DNA of 64,000 nt from Synaphobranchus kaupii (taxonomy: Eukaryota; Chordata; Actinopteri; Anguilliformes; Synaphobranchidae): assembly GCA_029718625.1 (NCBI GenBank), contig CM056381.1, positions 50,595,472 through 50,659,471 of the forward strand. Direction: 5' to 3'. Under the pieces are notes generated by a model that worked only from the letters and a program-made list of their open reading frames with translations, ran no database searches and was not told the DNA's origin. Made by a program: the position numbers and the translations under genes. The number at the start of each line of letters is the position of its first letter. Within the stretch, counting starts at the first letter, position 1. Positions 18,678 through 29,250 of the stretch are shown piece by piece.

Positions 18678-20838
18678 CCAAAGTGGGACAAGAGGAGAAA
18701 AGATATATTATCAGTAGGCAGATAGATAGTAATGTGAATGGACTGATAGGTGAATCATCGCTACAGCTGAGCCATCAGCTCATTCGACTGGAGCTTCACT
18801 CACGGGACCTGCCTAAACTAACGCTACGCTCAATTTCAATAATTGTCGTTAAAGTTAAAATCTCCATTAACATTATTAAAGCGAAACACTTAGGTTAGGC
18901 GGTATGGATCTGTTCAAAAAGCCCACCCACCAATCCAGGCAAGCATGAACAACCAAACCAAAAACAACCATACGCCAAGCGCTGTTAGTACGTGGCCTCC
19001 GGCTGACGTGACGACTATGTGTAACAACCTTTCGCTTCAGGATGAAGCCATTCTGTCCATCAGCTCAAGGCCAGGAATTATGAACATTAGCTATATGCCA
19101 AAACAGAAACAGTCATGTTTCTATACAGTGGAGCTCATTCCTTCGTGGATTGAAATAATTGTCGACACCTGTGTGAACCTTTCGCTTTGAAGCCATCATG
19201 TCCATCAGCTCAAGGCCATTGTATGCAAATTAATTTGGTATGTGAACTAACAAACATGTTGGCATTCCCCCAAGGCCGACCTTTGGCTTCTGTCTGTCAG
19301 TTCAAGGCCATTCTAACATGTGAATTAATATTTGGTATGTGAACCAACAAGCATGTTAGCATTTCCCCCGAGGCCAAGGTTAACCAATGAGCCGGAATTA
19401 TTAAAGTTATTAAAATGATCATTTGTTATTGCATTCCATGTGAAACACATTGGTACTTTTAACTGCATAAATAACAACAAAATAAACAATTTTGAGTCAT
19501 TTTCAAATTAAATCAAATTGGAGCTCCAAGAACAGTAATTAAAGGGATATATGGCAGTTTTTGTCAAATCCATTTAATAGGCTGTCGAACCATGTCTCCA
19601 GTCTGAAATCACGTCAGGTGTCACATTAATTTCCCAAAAGAAGCTGCAAGTGTTGCAAATGCTTTTAAGACATCCTAGAGAATTATGATACATATTAAAA
19701 AAGATATTTGGAACTTGTATGTTGTTTTTATATTGACCTGTGACAACACCTTAACACAAATGGCAGTAAAATGATAACATAATAGGACGGTTAAACAAGC
19801 AAATACACTTCCAGGAAGCCCTGTACATTATGCCCCCTGAGGTTGTCCATGTGCATGTCGTATTCTTCAAAAAAGAATGTTTAATCTTATTTTTGGTTGG
19901 AACTACTTCATATGGCTATGTAAAATGTAAAGTTTAGTGTAGTATATGATATAAACACTGTGACACTGGTCCATGGGAGTAGCCTACCAACACAAAACAT
20001 AAAAACAGATTTTCACATTTTAAATTGTGAATAAGTCCTATAAAATTAATATACTTGTCTCTGGAAACATACCATCACTGTTGAAAGATCCCACCCAAGG
20101 CAGGCACATCCATTCTGCGTAACCCTGCTGGCTGCTGCATCTGGAGACTCTTGCGATGGCGATGTCTGTAGAGAGTGAAGTCTCGTTCGTGGACTAAATA
20201 CCAAGCAGTCTACCTCCAGTGTTTTCAATGGGCGCTGTGGGAAAGGTGCAAACCTGTGCACTTCACACTGTTGCCAGCAGGGGGTGACAGATATACGAAA
20301 AGTTCTAAAAACTGATCGTTTGAAATGAGAACTGTAATTTCTTCTTGGTAAATTGTTGATTCCAGGTTCTTAGAAGGGGCATGGATTTCCATTGCAGGAT
20401 CCAGGTAATCCAGGTCATACCTTTTGTGGGGAGGTTGCCAGCGCATCACCCATGTACCCTGATTCCATTTCAGGGGTCCCTACTACTGATTTGTTGCATG
20501 GGTTTAAAAGGAAAGAACTGGGACACACTGCATGAAAAAGCTTGGTCAAAATTCCTGTTGTTCAATAAAGTTATGGATGAAAAAAAAGGTGAAGATCAGG
20601 GATCCTCAATCTTATCCAGAAACTACCGGTGTTTGTGCACGCTTTTGTTCAAAACCAAGTTACACACAGGAGTTCTAATGATCAAACAGTGGTTAATCAA
20701 ATTAGTGGTTAATTAGTAGAATCATGTGTGTAGCCTAACTGCTTGGCAACGAATTCAAGTCCTCTGTGATTGGTTAGAAACAGAAACATCACGATTTCGC
20801 AGGGGATTTGGGGTAATACCCCTCTGAAAAGTGCGGTC
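18678..20838. other. Unassigned stretch with a small local duplication
   Basis: No gene is seen. 19195-19290 and 19295-19375 are diverged copies of one segment (TCAAGGCCATT, TTGGTATGTGAAC, CATGTT..GCATT, CCCCC), with a third partial copy near 19045. 20596-20740 (CTCAATCTTATCCAGAAA, CTTTTGTTC) resembles a worn copy of the foldback family at 37495. The remainder is featureless and AT-rich. Confidence 0.5.
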
Positions 20839-21529
20839 TAGTGATGGGCAAAACAGTTCACTTCAGTGACTCGAATCACTAGAATCAGTTCATTAAAAAG
20901 ATTTGTTCAAAAGATTCGTTCACCGAATCGTTCAGTGCTTGGGCGGAGCTCCGACTGCGTACTGCGTAGTCCGACTCACTGCGTATTGAAGTGAACTGAA
21001 ACGGCCGAACGGTTCATGCGGAAGTGCTGTCGCTTTGACAAATGCGCCAAACTCCGTTTACAAATCTTGATATTTTAAAAGTTTCCTCGTTGAATATCAG
21101 TATCGGAGGTGAACGCTGGTTTTCAATGACTTTTACGTCTTAACTTGCTGGGCCTGATTCTGGCAGTTTGAGCCGCTGATTATCACTCAGGATCACGTCA
21201 TGTTAACTCACCGTGTCTAGTAGCCTTCAGTGAACGAATCACGACACGTTCGCTCGCAGAAGTCCACTCTGCACACTCGCTGCCTCGCTCGGCGCCCGCC
21301 CGCCCGTGAATGATTCGTTCAGCACAGCAGAACTGGTTCGCAGGGGACGAATCACGTTCGCTCGCGGCAGTCCCTCCCCCTCCCTGCACGCTCGCTGCTG
21401 ATCAGATCCGTTCGAGAGCTCAACTGAACTGAGAAATGAACGGATCTTTTAAGTAAGTGATTCAGTTCAGTTCGTTCACCCAAAAGATTCGGTCTTTTGA
21501 ACGAATCGTTCGCAAACGACACAACACTA
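20839..21529. mobile_element. Non-autonomous hAT-like element, 691 bp
   Basis: Starts TAGTGATGGG and ends CAACACTA (inverse TAGTGTTG). The flanking octamers GTGCGGTC (20831-20838) and GTGCGGTT (21530-21537) differ at one position, fitting an 8-bp hAT duplication. Subterminal regions are rich in GATTCGTTC/GAACGAATC repeats in both orientations, as in known fish hAT MITEs. No transposase is encoded. Confidence 0.8.
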
Positions 21530-21537
21530 GTGCGGTT

Positions 21538-21701
21538 TGATGGTCTGATGCGGACTTGCTAGAGGGGCGCATCAAGGGCTCATGGTGGTGCTCGAGAGTA
21601 CCCTTGCCAAACACAAAATAAGAAATGGGACACACTAAGCCCCTAGAGGTTCTCGCGGGCACCCGAATTTGAAGTGCTCAAGTGGGTATTGGGACGCGTC
21701 T
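21538..21701. other. Unassigned spacer
   Basis: Between the hAT-like element and the first long duplication unit. Nothing recognised. Confidence 0.5.
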
Positions 21702-21961
21702 ATGTTAGCTAAGTTAACGTAACGTTACTAACTTTACTAAAACGGGAGCATGAAATTGTATTTTAATAACTAAACTAACTCATGTTACTTAGCTAAAACT
21801 ATCCAATCGTGAAATTGCTTATTGATAGCTGATGTTAACTAATAACATTAACAACTAATAAATAATAGAATAACATAGAATAAATAATAAATATTGGCTG
21901 AGAGAAAGCTGGAGCAGACAACATTTTCTTTTGTTGTCTGTCTCTAGCTCTCAGGCATGAG

Positions 21962-22124
21962 ATGGCCTTTTCTGGTAAGATATTCCTCCTTTTTAGACCT
22001 TGCATTAAAACACACTGAATTCCTCTTTATACAAGTTGTATAAACTATAAACACCCATCCCCTCTTTCTCTATCCAGCTCCAGACCCTGCCCCTGCCCAG
22101 GTACCTCAGTGGAGGTTACCCCTG
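21962..22124 (+). other. Exon-like segments in duplication unit 1
   Basis: ATGGCCTTTTCTG then a GTAAGA donor (21962-21974), and an acceptor plus 47-bp segment plus GTAAGT donor (22078-22124). The unit 2 counterparts are 13 and 48 bases and join in frame. In unit 1 the second is 47 bases, which would break the frame. Possibly a decayed copy of a small 5' coding region. Confidence 0.3.
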
Positions 22125-22159
22125 GTAAGTCTGGTTCAAAAACACATGGACGGAAGCAT

Positions 22160-23245
22160 AGCTACTCACTCACCCACTCACTCACCCACTCACTCACTCA
22201 CCCACTCACCCACTCACTCACTCACTCACTCACCCACTCACTCACTCACTCACTCACCCACCTACTCACTCACCCACTCACTCACCCACCTACTCACTCA
22301 CCCACTCACTCACCCACTCACTCAATCACTCACCCGCTCACTAACCCACTCACTCACCCACTCACTCACTCACCCACCTACTCACTCACTCACTCACCCA
22401 CTCACTAACCCACTCACTCACCCACTCACTCACTCACCCACTCACTCACCCACCCACTCACACACTCACCCACTCACTCACCCACTCACCCACTCACTCA
22501 CTCACCCACTCACTCACTCACCCACTCACTCACTCACCCACTCACTCACTCACTCACTCACCCACCTACTCACTCACCCACTCACTCACCCACCTACTCA
22601 CTCACCCACTCACTCACCCACTCACTCAATCACTCACCCGCTCACTAACCCACTCACTCACCCACTCACTCACCCACCTACTCACTCACCCACTCACTAA
22701 CCCACTCACTCACCCACTCACTCACTCACCCACTCACTCACCCACCCACCCACTCACACACTCACCCACTCACTCACCCACTCACTCACCCACTCACCCA
22801 CTCACTCACTCACCCACTCACCCACTCACTCACCCACTCACTCACTCACTCACCCACTCACTCACTCACCCACTCACTCACTCACTCACCCACCTACTCA
22901 CTCACCCACTCACCCACTCACCCACTCACTCAATCACTCACCCGCTCACTAACCCACTCACTCACCCACTCACTCACTCACTCACCCACCTACTCACTCA
23001 CTCACTCACCCACTCACTAACCCACTCACTCACCCACTCACTCACTCACCCACTCACTCACCCACCCACCCACTCACACACTCACCCACTCACTCACCCA
23101 CTCACTCACTCACCCACTCACTCACTCACCCACTCACCCACTCACTCACCCACTCACTCACTGACTCACCCACCCACTCACTCACACTCACCCACTCACT
23201 CACCCACCCACCCACCCACTCACTCACTCACTCACTCACTCACAA
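22160..23245 (+). repeat. Tetranucleotide (CTCA/CCCA)n array, about 1.1 kb
   Basis: Almost pure mixture of ACTC and ACCC tetramers with rare ACCT, ACTA and ATCA variants, and segment-level duplications (the phrase around CAATCACTCACCCGCTC recurs near 22325, 22630 and 22930). Long Thr-His-Ser/Pro-Leu frames are composition artefacts. Confidence 0.98.
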
Positions 23246-23568
23246 ATACACACTCACCAGAAATATGGAAACAAATACATTACTGCACACTTTGGGCAAT
23301 TATTATCCTGGTGGTATTGGAGAATGTTGTGTTACCCTATGGTCTCTGACTCTAATCCAGCTCAAGTAGTTGCATGTACAGAATACTAACAAATACCTCT
23401 CTCTACTACCTCGTTTTCTCAGTGCCCCTTAAACCGATCTTTGTGTCCTCCTTCCCTCAGTATTGGAGGAGATGAGCAAGTCCTGTACCAACTCTGTATA
23501 CAAAGGTGTTGTGTGAGGTCATTTGTGGGGTAGCTGTATAAAATGTAAGAAAATGTAAAATGTGTCAT

Positions 23569-23786
23569 CGTATTTTATTTGCTTTGGGTGCACTGTGGAG
23601 TGTTTAGGTGCGTTTGGTCGTGGATGCTACTGGTTGCCATAGAGTTGCGCTAGCATTAGCAACGTGTGTATGTCCAAAAGAAGGGACAGTATGGAATTAG
23701 TTGAAAATGGTTTCCATCAATCAACTACATCATGGGTAAGTCGTAATTGAGACATTATGTCCAAAATTCCGAACTATCCCTTTAAA
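23569..23786 (+). repeat. Dispersed repeat R1, copy in unit 1
   Basis: Landmarks are TATTTTATTTGCTTTGGGTG, GCTAGCATTAGCAACG, ATCAATCAACTACATCATGG and CCGAACTATCCCTTTAAA. The right end, read inversely as TTTAAAGGGATAGTTCGG, resembles common fish MITE ends. Further copies at 26766 and (inverted) 11328. Confidence 0.75.
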
Positions 23787-23811
23787 CCTTGAAGTTCCTT
23801 TGAGGGATATA

Positions 23812-24172
23812 CAGTGCCCTCCACTATTATTGGCACCCCTGGTAAAGATGAGTAAAAAAGGTTATAAAAAATTCACCGTTTGGTGAATTAGCTTAATCTC
23901 ACACTGAAAAAATGAGAAAAATCCAAACTTTAATTGAAGTAAATTTATTATGAGAAAAAAATCCCTCATCAAGAAATAATTATTTTTAACAAAACCACGT
24001 GTGCCACAATTATTGGCACCCCTGCATTTATATATATAATAAAGTAATCATTTTTAATATTTGGTTGCATATCCTTTGCATGCCATGACTTCCTGATGTC
24101 TGTGACCCAACAAGATCAAAAGACTCTTGACGTCTTATTTTCTGGTACTTAAGCTAATTCACTAAACGGTGA
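23812..24172 (+). mobile_element. Tc1/mariner-type MITE, 3' truncated
   Basis: Starts CAGTGCCCTCCACTATTATT after TA. It is collinear with 27001-27426 but stops after CTAAACGGTGAA, so the right terminal repeat is missing. Confidence 0.8.
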
Positions 24173-24281
24173 ACTTACTCCTTCTTACTCCTTTTTAAAG
24201 TTTCATTATCCATTATAATTACTATAATTGCTTCGTATGCCTTAGGAGGTTCTTGTTATCTCTCATCTTTCAAGCTATATT

Positions 24282-24343
24282 CACCCACCTATCGGGAGGC
24301 GAAGCAGATAACCACCCACCTATCGGGAGGCGAAGCAGATAAG
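24282..24343 (+). repeat. 31-bp tandem, 2 copies
   Basis: CACCCACCTATCGGGAGGC followed by AAGCAGATAA. The counterpart in unit 2 has five copies. Confidence 0.95.
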
Positions 24344-24604
24344 CAAAATTCCTTCATTCATCAACCATGCAAAACATCAACCGTGCAAAATGTAAGTCTG
24401 GGTTTTTCTTTGTTGGCTGTGCCGTTGACAACGCTACAACTTTTGGCCAATTTAGTTTTTTCCTTCTTCAGTTGTTTTCTTCCCTTGTGTTGTTTTTGGC
24501 AAAGCATGTTTGAACATTTTCCCCCAAAATGGGGTGTGGAATGTGCATCACATCCCCCCAGGTGAAGTTTGCAGGTGAAGAGTTTTAGGGTGGAACCAAT
24601 ACTG

Positions 24605-24786
24605 GAGCGGAACCAGTTCTGTGGGCTCTTTCACCTCTCTGGAGCGGGACCAGTTCTGTGGGCTCTCTCACCTCTCTGGAGCGGAACCAGTTCTGTGGGC
24701 TCTCTCACCTCTCTGGAGCGGAACCAGTTCTGTGGGCTCTTTCACCTCTCTGGAGTGGGACCAGTTCTGTGGGCTCTCTCACCTCT
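24605..24786 (+). repeat. 42-bp tandem array in unit 1
   Basis: Units combine GGAGCGGAACCAGTTCTGTG, GGCTCT and CTCACCTCTCT. The same family as 28015-28312. Confidence 0.95.
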
Positions 24787-25048
24787 ATGTGTGCTAAGTT
24801 AACGTAACGTTACTAACTTTACTAAAACGAGGGCATGAAATTGTATTTTAATAACTAAACTAACTCATGTTACTTAGCTAAAATTATCCAATCGTGAAAT
24901 TGCTTATTGATAGCTGATGTTAACTAATAACATTAGCAACTAATAAATAATAGAATAACATAGAATAAATAATTAATATTGGCTGAGAGAAAGCTGGAGC
25001 AGAGACAACATTTTCTTTTGTTGTCTGTCTCTAGCTCTCAGGCATGAG

Positions 25049-25220
25049 ATGGCCTCTTCTGGTAAGATAATCCTCCTTTTTACACCTTGCATTAAAAGAC
25101 ACTGAATTCCTTGGCCCTTCTTTATACAAGTTGTATAAACTATAAACACCCATCCCCTCTTTCTCTCTCCAGCTCCAGACCCTGCCCAGGTACCAGGTAC
25201 CTCAGTGGAGGTTACCCCTG
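25049..25220 (+). other. Candidate first coding exons in duplication unit 2
   Basis: ATGGCCTCTTCTG (25049-25061) before GTAAGA, and CTCCAGACCC...ACCCCTG (25173-25220, 48 bases) between a pyrimidine-rich acceptor and GTAAGT. Joined, they read MASSAPDPAQVPGTSVEVTP in phase 1. The PRY/SPRY exon at 33651 also starts in phase 1, so these could be 5' exons of that gene. This is inference from splice signals only. Confidence 0.3.
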
Positions 25221-25256
25221 GTAAGTCTGGTTCAAAAACACATGGACGGAAGCATA

Positions 25257-26442
25257 GCTACCCACTCACCCACTCACCCACCCACTCACTCACTCACCCA
25301 CTCACTCACTCACTCACCCACTCACTCAGTCACTCACCCACCCACTCACTCACCCACTCACTCACTCACCCACTCACCCACTCACTCACCCACTCACTCA
25401 GTCACTCACCCACCCACCCACTCACTCACTCACCCACCCACTCACTCACCCACTCACTCACCCACTCACTCAGTCACTCACCCACCCACTCACTCACCCA
25501 CTCACTCAGTCACCCACCCACTCACTCAGTCACTCACCCACTCACTCAGTCACTCACCCACCCACCCACTCACCCACCCACTCACTCACCCACTCACTCA
25601 GTCACCCACTCACTCACCCACTCACTCAGTCACTCACTCAGTCACTCACCCACCCACCCACTCACCCACTCACTCAGTCACTCACCCACCCACCCACTCA
25701 CTCACCTACTCACTCAGTCACTCACCCACCCACCCACTCACTCACCCACCCGCCCACCCACTCACCCACTCACTCACTCACCCACTCCCTCACTCACCCA
25801 CCCGCCCACCCACTCACTCACCCACTCACCCACTCACTCAGTCACCCACCCGCCCACTCACTCACCCACTCACTCAGTCACTCACCCACCCACCCACTCA
25901 CTCACCCACCCGCCCACCCACTCACTCACCCACTCACCCACTCACTCAGTCACCCACCCGCCCACTCACTCACCCACTCACTCAGTCACTCACCCACTCA
26001 CCCACTCACTCACTCACCCACTCACCCACCCACCCACTCACTCACTCACCCACTCCCTCACTCACCCACCCCGCCCACCCACTCACTCACCCACTCACCC
26101 ACTCACTCAGTCACCCACCCGCCCACTCACTCACTCACCCACTCACTCACCCACTCACTCACTCACCCACTCACTCACTCACCCACCAACTCACTCACTC
26201 ACTCACTCACCCACTCACTCACCCACCCACCCACCCACCCACTCACTCACTCACTCACTCACTAACTCACTCACCCACCCACCCACTCACTCACTCACTC
26301 ACCCACCCACTCACTCACTCACTCACTCACTAACTCACTCACCCACCCACCCACTCACTCACTCACTCACCGACCCACCCACTCACTCACCCACTCACTC
26401 ACCCACTCACTTACCCACTCACCCACTCACTCACGCACTCAC
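25257..26442 (+). repeat. Tetranucleotide (CTCA/CCCA/GTCA)n array, about 1.2 kb
   Basis: Same composition as 22160-23245 with an added CAGTCACTC variant recurring many times and CGCC variants. Frames of 363 and 437 residues (Thr-His-Ser repeats) are artefacts. Confidence 0.98.
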
Positions 26443-26765
26443 AAATACACACTCACAAAAATATGGAAATAAATACATTACTGCACACTTTGGGCAATTA
26501 TTATCCTGGTGGTATTGAAGAATGTTGTATTACCCTATGGTTTCTGACTCTAGTCCAACTCAAGTAGTTGCATGTACAGAATACTAACAAATACCTCTCT
26601 CTACTACCTCGTCTTCTCAGTGCCCCTTAAACCGATCTTTGTGTCCTCCTTCCCTCAATATTGGAGGAGATGAGCAAGTCCTGTACCAACTCTGTATACA
26701 AAGGTGTTGTGTGGGGTCATTTGTGGGGTAGCTGTATAAAATGTAAGAAAATGTAAAATGTGTCA

Positions 26766-26992
26766 TCGTATTTTATTTGCTTTGGGTGCACTGTGGAGTT
26801 TTTAAGTGCGTTTGGTCGTGGATGCTACTGGTTGCCATAGAGTTGCGCTAGCATTAGCAACGTGTGTATGTCCAAAAGAAGGGACAGTATGGAATTAGCT
26901 GAAAATGGTTTCCATCAATCAACTACATCATGGGTAAGTTGTAATTGAGACATTATGTCCAAAATTCCGAACTATCTCTTTAAACCTTGAAA
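26766..26992 (+). repeat. Dispersed repeat R1, copy in unit 2
   Basis: Collinear with 23569-23786. Confidence 0.75.
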
Positions 26993-27000
26993 CCTATATA

Positions 27001-27426
27001 CAGTGCCCTCCACTATTATTGGCACCCCTGGTAAAGATGAGTAAAAAGGGTTATAAAAAATTCACCGTTTGGTGAATTAGCTTAATCTCACACTGAAAAA
27101 ATGAGAAAAATCCAACCGTTAATTGAAGTAAATTTATTATGAGAAAAAAATCCCTCATCAAGAAATAATTATTTTTAACAAAACCATGTGTGCCACAATT
27201 ATTGGCACCCCTGCATTTATATATCTAATAAAGTAATCATTTTTAATATTTGGTTGCATATCCTTTGCATGCCATGACTTCCTGATGTCTGTGACCCAAC
27301 AACATCAAAAGACTCTTGACGTCTTATTTTCTGGTACTTGAGCTAATTCACTAAACAGTGAATTTTTTATAACCCTTTTTTTACAACTAGGGGAGAAGAA
27401 GGGGCCAATAATAGTGGAGGACACTG
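27001..27426 (+). mobile_element. Tc1/mariner-type MITE, complete, 426 bp
   Basis: The left end CAGTGCCCTCCACTATTATT and the inverse of the right end, CAGTGTCCTCCACTATTATT, are terminal repeats, with TA on each side. The interior has a second, internal inverted repeat around TCACCGTTTGGTGAATTAGC and GAGCTAATTCACTAAAC. No coding capacity. Confidence 0.88.
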
Positions 27427-27598
27427 TATTTGTATGTCATTTAGAATTTTAAAAGAAAGTTCTTTGGTTTTTGGGAAAATGAGAAATGTGAGGTATGTTG
27501 TTCTTACTCCTTTTTGAAGTTTCATTATCCATTATAATTACTATAATTGCTTTGTATGCCTTAGGAGCTTCTTGTTATCTCTCATCTTTCAAGCTATA

Positions 27599-27753
27599 AT
27601 CACCCACCTATCGGGAGGCTAAGCAGATAATCACCCACCTATCGGGAGGCTAAGCAGATAATCACCCACCTATCGGGAGGCTAAGCAGATAATCACCCAC
27701 CTATCGGGAGGCTAAGCAGATAATCACCCACCTATCGGGAGGCGAAGCAGATA
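27599..27753 (+). repeat. 31-bp tandem, 5 copies
   Basis: TCACCCACCTATCGGGAGG plus CTAAGCAGATAA; the last copy has CGAAGC. Exact head-to-tail units without spacers, so a minisatellite and not a CRISPR array. Confidence 0.96.
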
Positions 27754-28014
27754 AGCAACATTCCTTCATTCATCAACCATGCAAAACATCAACCGTGCAA
27801 AATGTAAGTCTGGGTTTTTCTTTGTTGGCTGTGCCGTTGACAACGCTACAACTTTTGGGCAATTTAGTTTTTTCCTTCTTCAGTTGTCTTCTTCCTTTGT
27901 GTTGTTTTTGGCAAAGCATGTTTGAACATTTTCCCCCAAAATGGGGTGTGGAATGTGCGTCACATCCCCCCAGGTGAAGTTTGCAGGTGAAGAGTTTTAG
28001 GGTGGAACCAATAC

Positions 28015-28312
28015 TGGAGCGGGACCAGTTCTGTGGGCTCTTTCACCTCTCTGGAGCGGGACCAGTTCTGTGGGCTCTGGAGCGGGACCAGTTCTGTGGG
28101 CTCTGGAGCGGGACCAGTTCTGTGGGCTCTCTCACCTCTCTGGAGCGGGACCAGTTCTGTGGGCTCTGGAGCAGGACCAGTTCTGTGGGCTCTGGAGCGG
28201 GACCAGTTCTGCGGGCTCTGGAGCAGGACCAGTTCTGTGGGCTCTGGAGCGGGACCAGTTCTGCGGGCTCTCTCACCTCTCTGGAGCGGGACCAGTTCTG
28301 TGGGCTCTTTAG
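28015..28312 (+). repeat. 26/42-bp tandem array in unit 2
   Basis: GGAGCGGGACCAGTTCTGTG repeated about ten times, with or without a CTCACCTCTCT spacer. All frames are open on both strands, giving spurious ORFs. Confidence 0.96.
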
Positions 28313-28316
28313 TTGT

Positions 28317-28794
28317 GTGGACTGTATTTATTTTATTATTTATATGAGGCTTCTGCATTTTTGGTTTTCTTTGGGCCTACACAGCTTCACAAAACAGCTT
28401 ACGTCCACACCGCCTGTCGCCAGGCGAATGTTTGTCCCTCAATTTAGAGTTAGGCTCCTCCCCCTGTCACTCATCAGTGCCTCTCAGTGGGAGGTTCCCC
28501 GGCTGTATGATAAGAAACACACACACTCTTCTTCACAGCTTTAACTCCTGACCTGCACATCTTACCCCAAACCAGCTGGGCTCCAGGGATCCTCCATTCA
28601 TTCTCTTCTCCGTCTCCTATCTACACTCTACTTGCAGTAAGTAACACCAACTTCCAATGATTTCACACCTGAATACATCACTGATCTTTTTAAAATCCAA
28701 CTCCCTCCTCTTTCTCCTCTCTATACTACTTTTTCTCCTATTAATATGAACACAATGCCATATTACAAGTTTAACTGTTCATACATTTTCAAAT
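28317..28794. other. Unassigned stretch
   Basis: No confident gene. 28400-28625 is pyrimidine-rich and ends TTGCA followed by GTAAGTAAC, so it could be an untranslated exon with a splice donor; nothing else supports this. Confidence 0.3.
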
Positions 28795-29065
28795 ATTTCA
28801 TACAATTAAAGGTATATACCACTGAATGTTTCAATTGTATTCAAGTCAATAGGGATAATTGGTCATGTAAAGTTTGTGCGTAAATTAAAGGTTCTCAGGT
28901 GCAACATTTCATACAATTAAAGGTATATTCTGCTGAATATTTCAACTGTATTCAACTCAATAGGGATAATTAGTCATGTAAAGTTTGTGTGTAAATTAAA
29001 GGTTCAGGCGCAACATTTCATACAATTATAAGGTATATTCCGCTGAACATTTCAACTGTATTCAG
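28795..29065 (+). repeat. About 110-bp direct repeats, 2.4 copies, upstream of a LINE
   Basis: ATTTCATACAATT starts at 28795, 28906 and 29015. The units share CAATAGGGATAATT and GTAAAGTTTGTG. They lie 190 bp before the LINE ORF and could be 5' UTR monomers or an unrelated local repeat. Confidence 0.7.
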
Positions 29066-29250
29066 CGGAATTCAAACTTCATCCGAACAGTAAAGGTGCT
29101 AAACTTTTGTCCACGAACTATGTGGAGGCGTTGAAATGATATCCGGCACATCCGAGCCCGTCTTTTAAGGTAACACCTGTTATTCATTATGTTAGGCTTC
29201 CGCGCTCAAACCATAGACCGAATTGTGTTTCTTTTAATAATCTATTAGTA

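Larger units (their letters stand above)
21702..24784 (+). repeat. Large tandem duplication, unit 1 (about 3.1 kb)
   Basis: Collinear with 24785-28316. Both units start near GCTAAGTTAACGTAACG and contain the same order: exon-like segments, tetranucleotide array, dispersed repeat R1, a 426-bp-type MITE, a 31-bp tandem, and a GGACCAGTTCTGTGGGC array. Outside the arrays the units differ only at scattered positions. Unit 1 has lost the 3' end of the MITE. Confidence 0.93.
24785..28316 (+). repeat. Large tandem duplication, unit 2 (about 3.5 kb)
   Basis: Second copy of 21702-24784. It is longer because the MITE is complete, the 31-bp array has five instead of two copies, and the tetranucleotide and 26/42-bp arrays are longer. 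Confidence 0.93.

Noticed and set aside
18046..18725. ORFs joining the copied DHRS4 exon to VLSPSIAAAPGSCFWRR repeats
   Set aside because: The 51-bp unit is a multiple of 3 without a stop. The junction is a rearrangement and no acceptor or promoter context supports a fusion gene.
24383..24565. 60-residue hydrophobic ORF, also present at 27795
   Set aside because: Short, starts at an ATG beside a donor-like GTAAGT, has no homology I recognise, and its conservation is explained by the recent 3-kb duplication.
22109..26518. Long Thr-His-Ser-Leu/Pro ORFs, up to 437 residues
   Set aside because: Direct translation of CTCA/CCCA tetranucleotide arrays; every forward frame is open by composition.
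27599..27753. Five regular 31-bp repeats resembling a CRISPR array
   Set aside because: Repeats are head-to-tail without spacers, in a vertebrate genome, and the other duplication unit has two copies. It is a minisatellite.
28043..28358. Trp- and Arg-rich ORFs on both strands over the 26/42-bp array
   Set aside because: Tandem-repeat translation in all frames.
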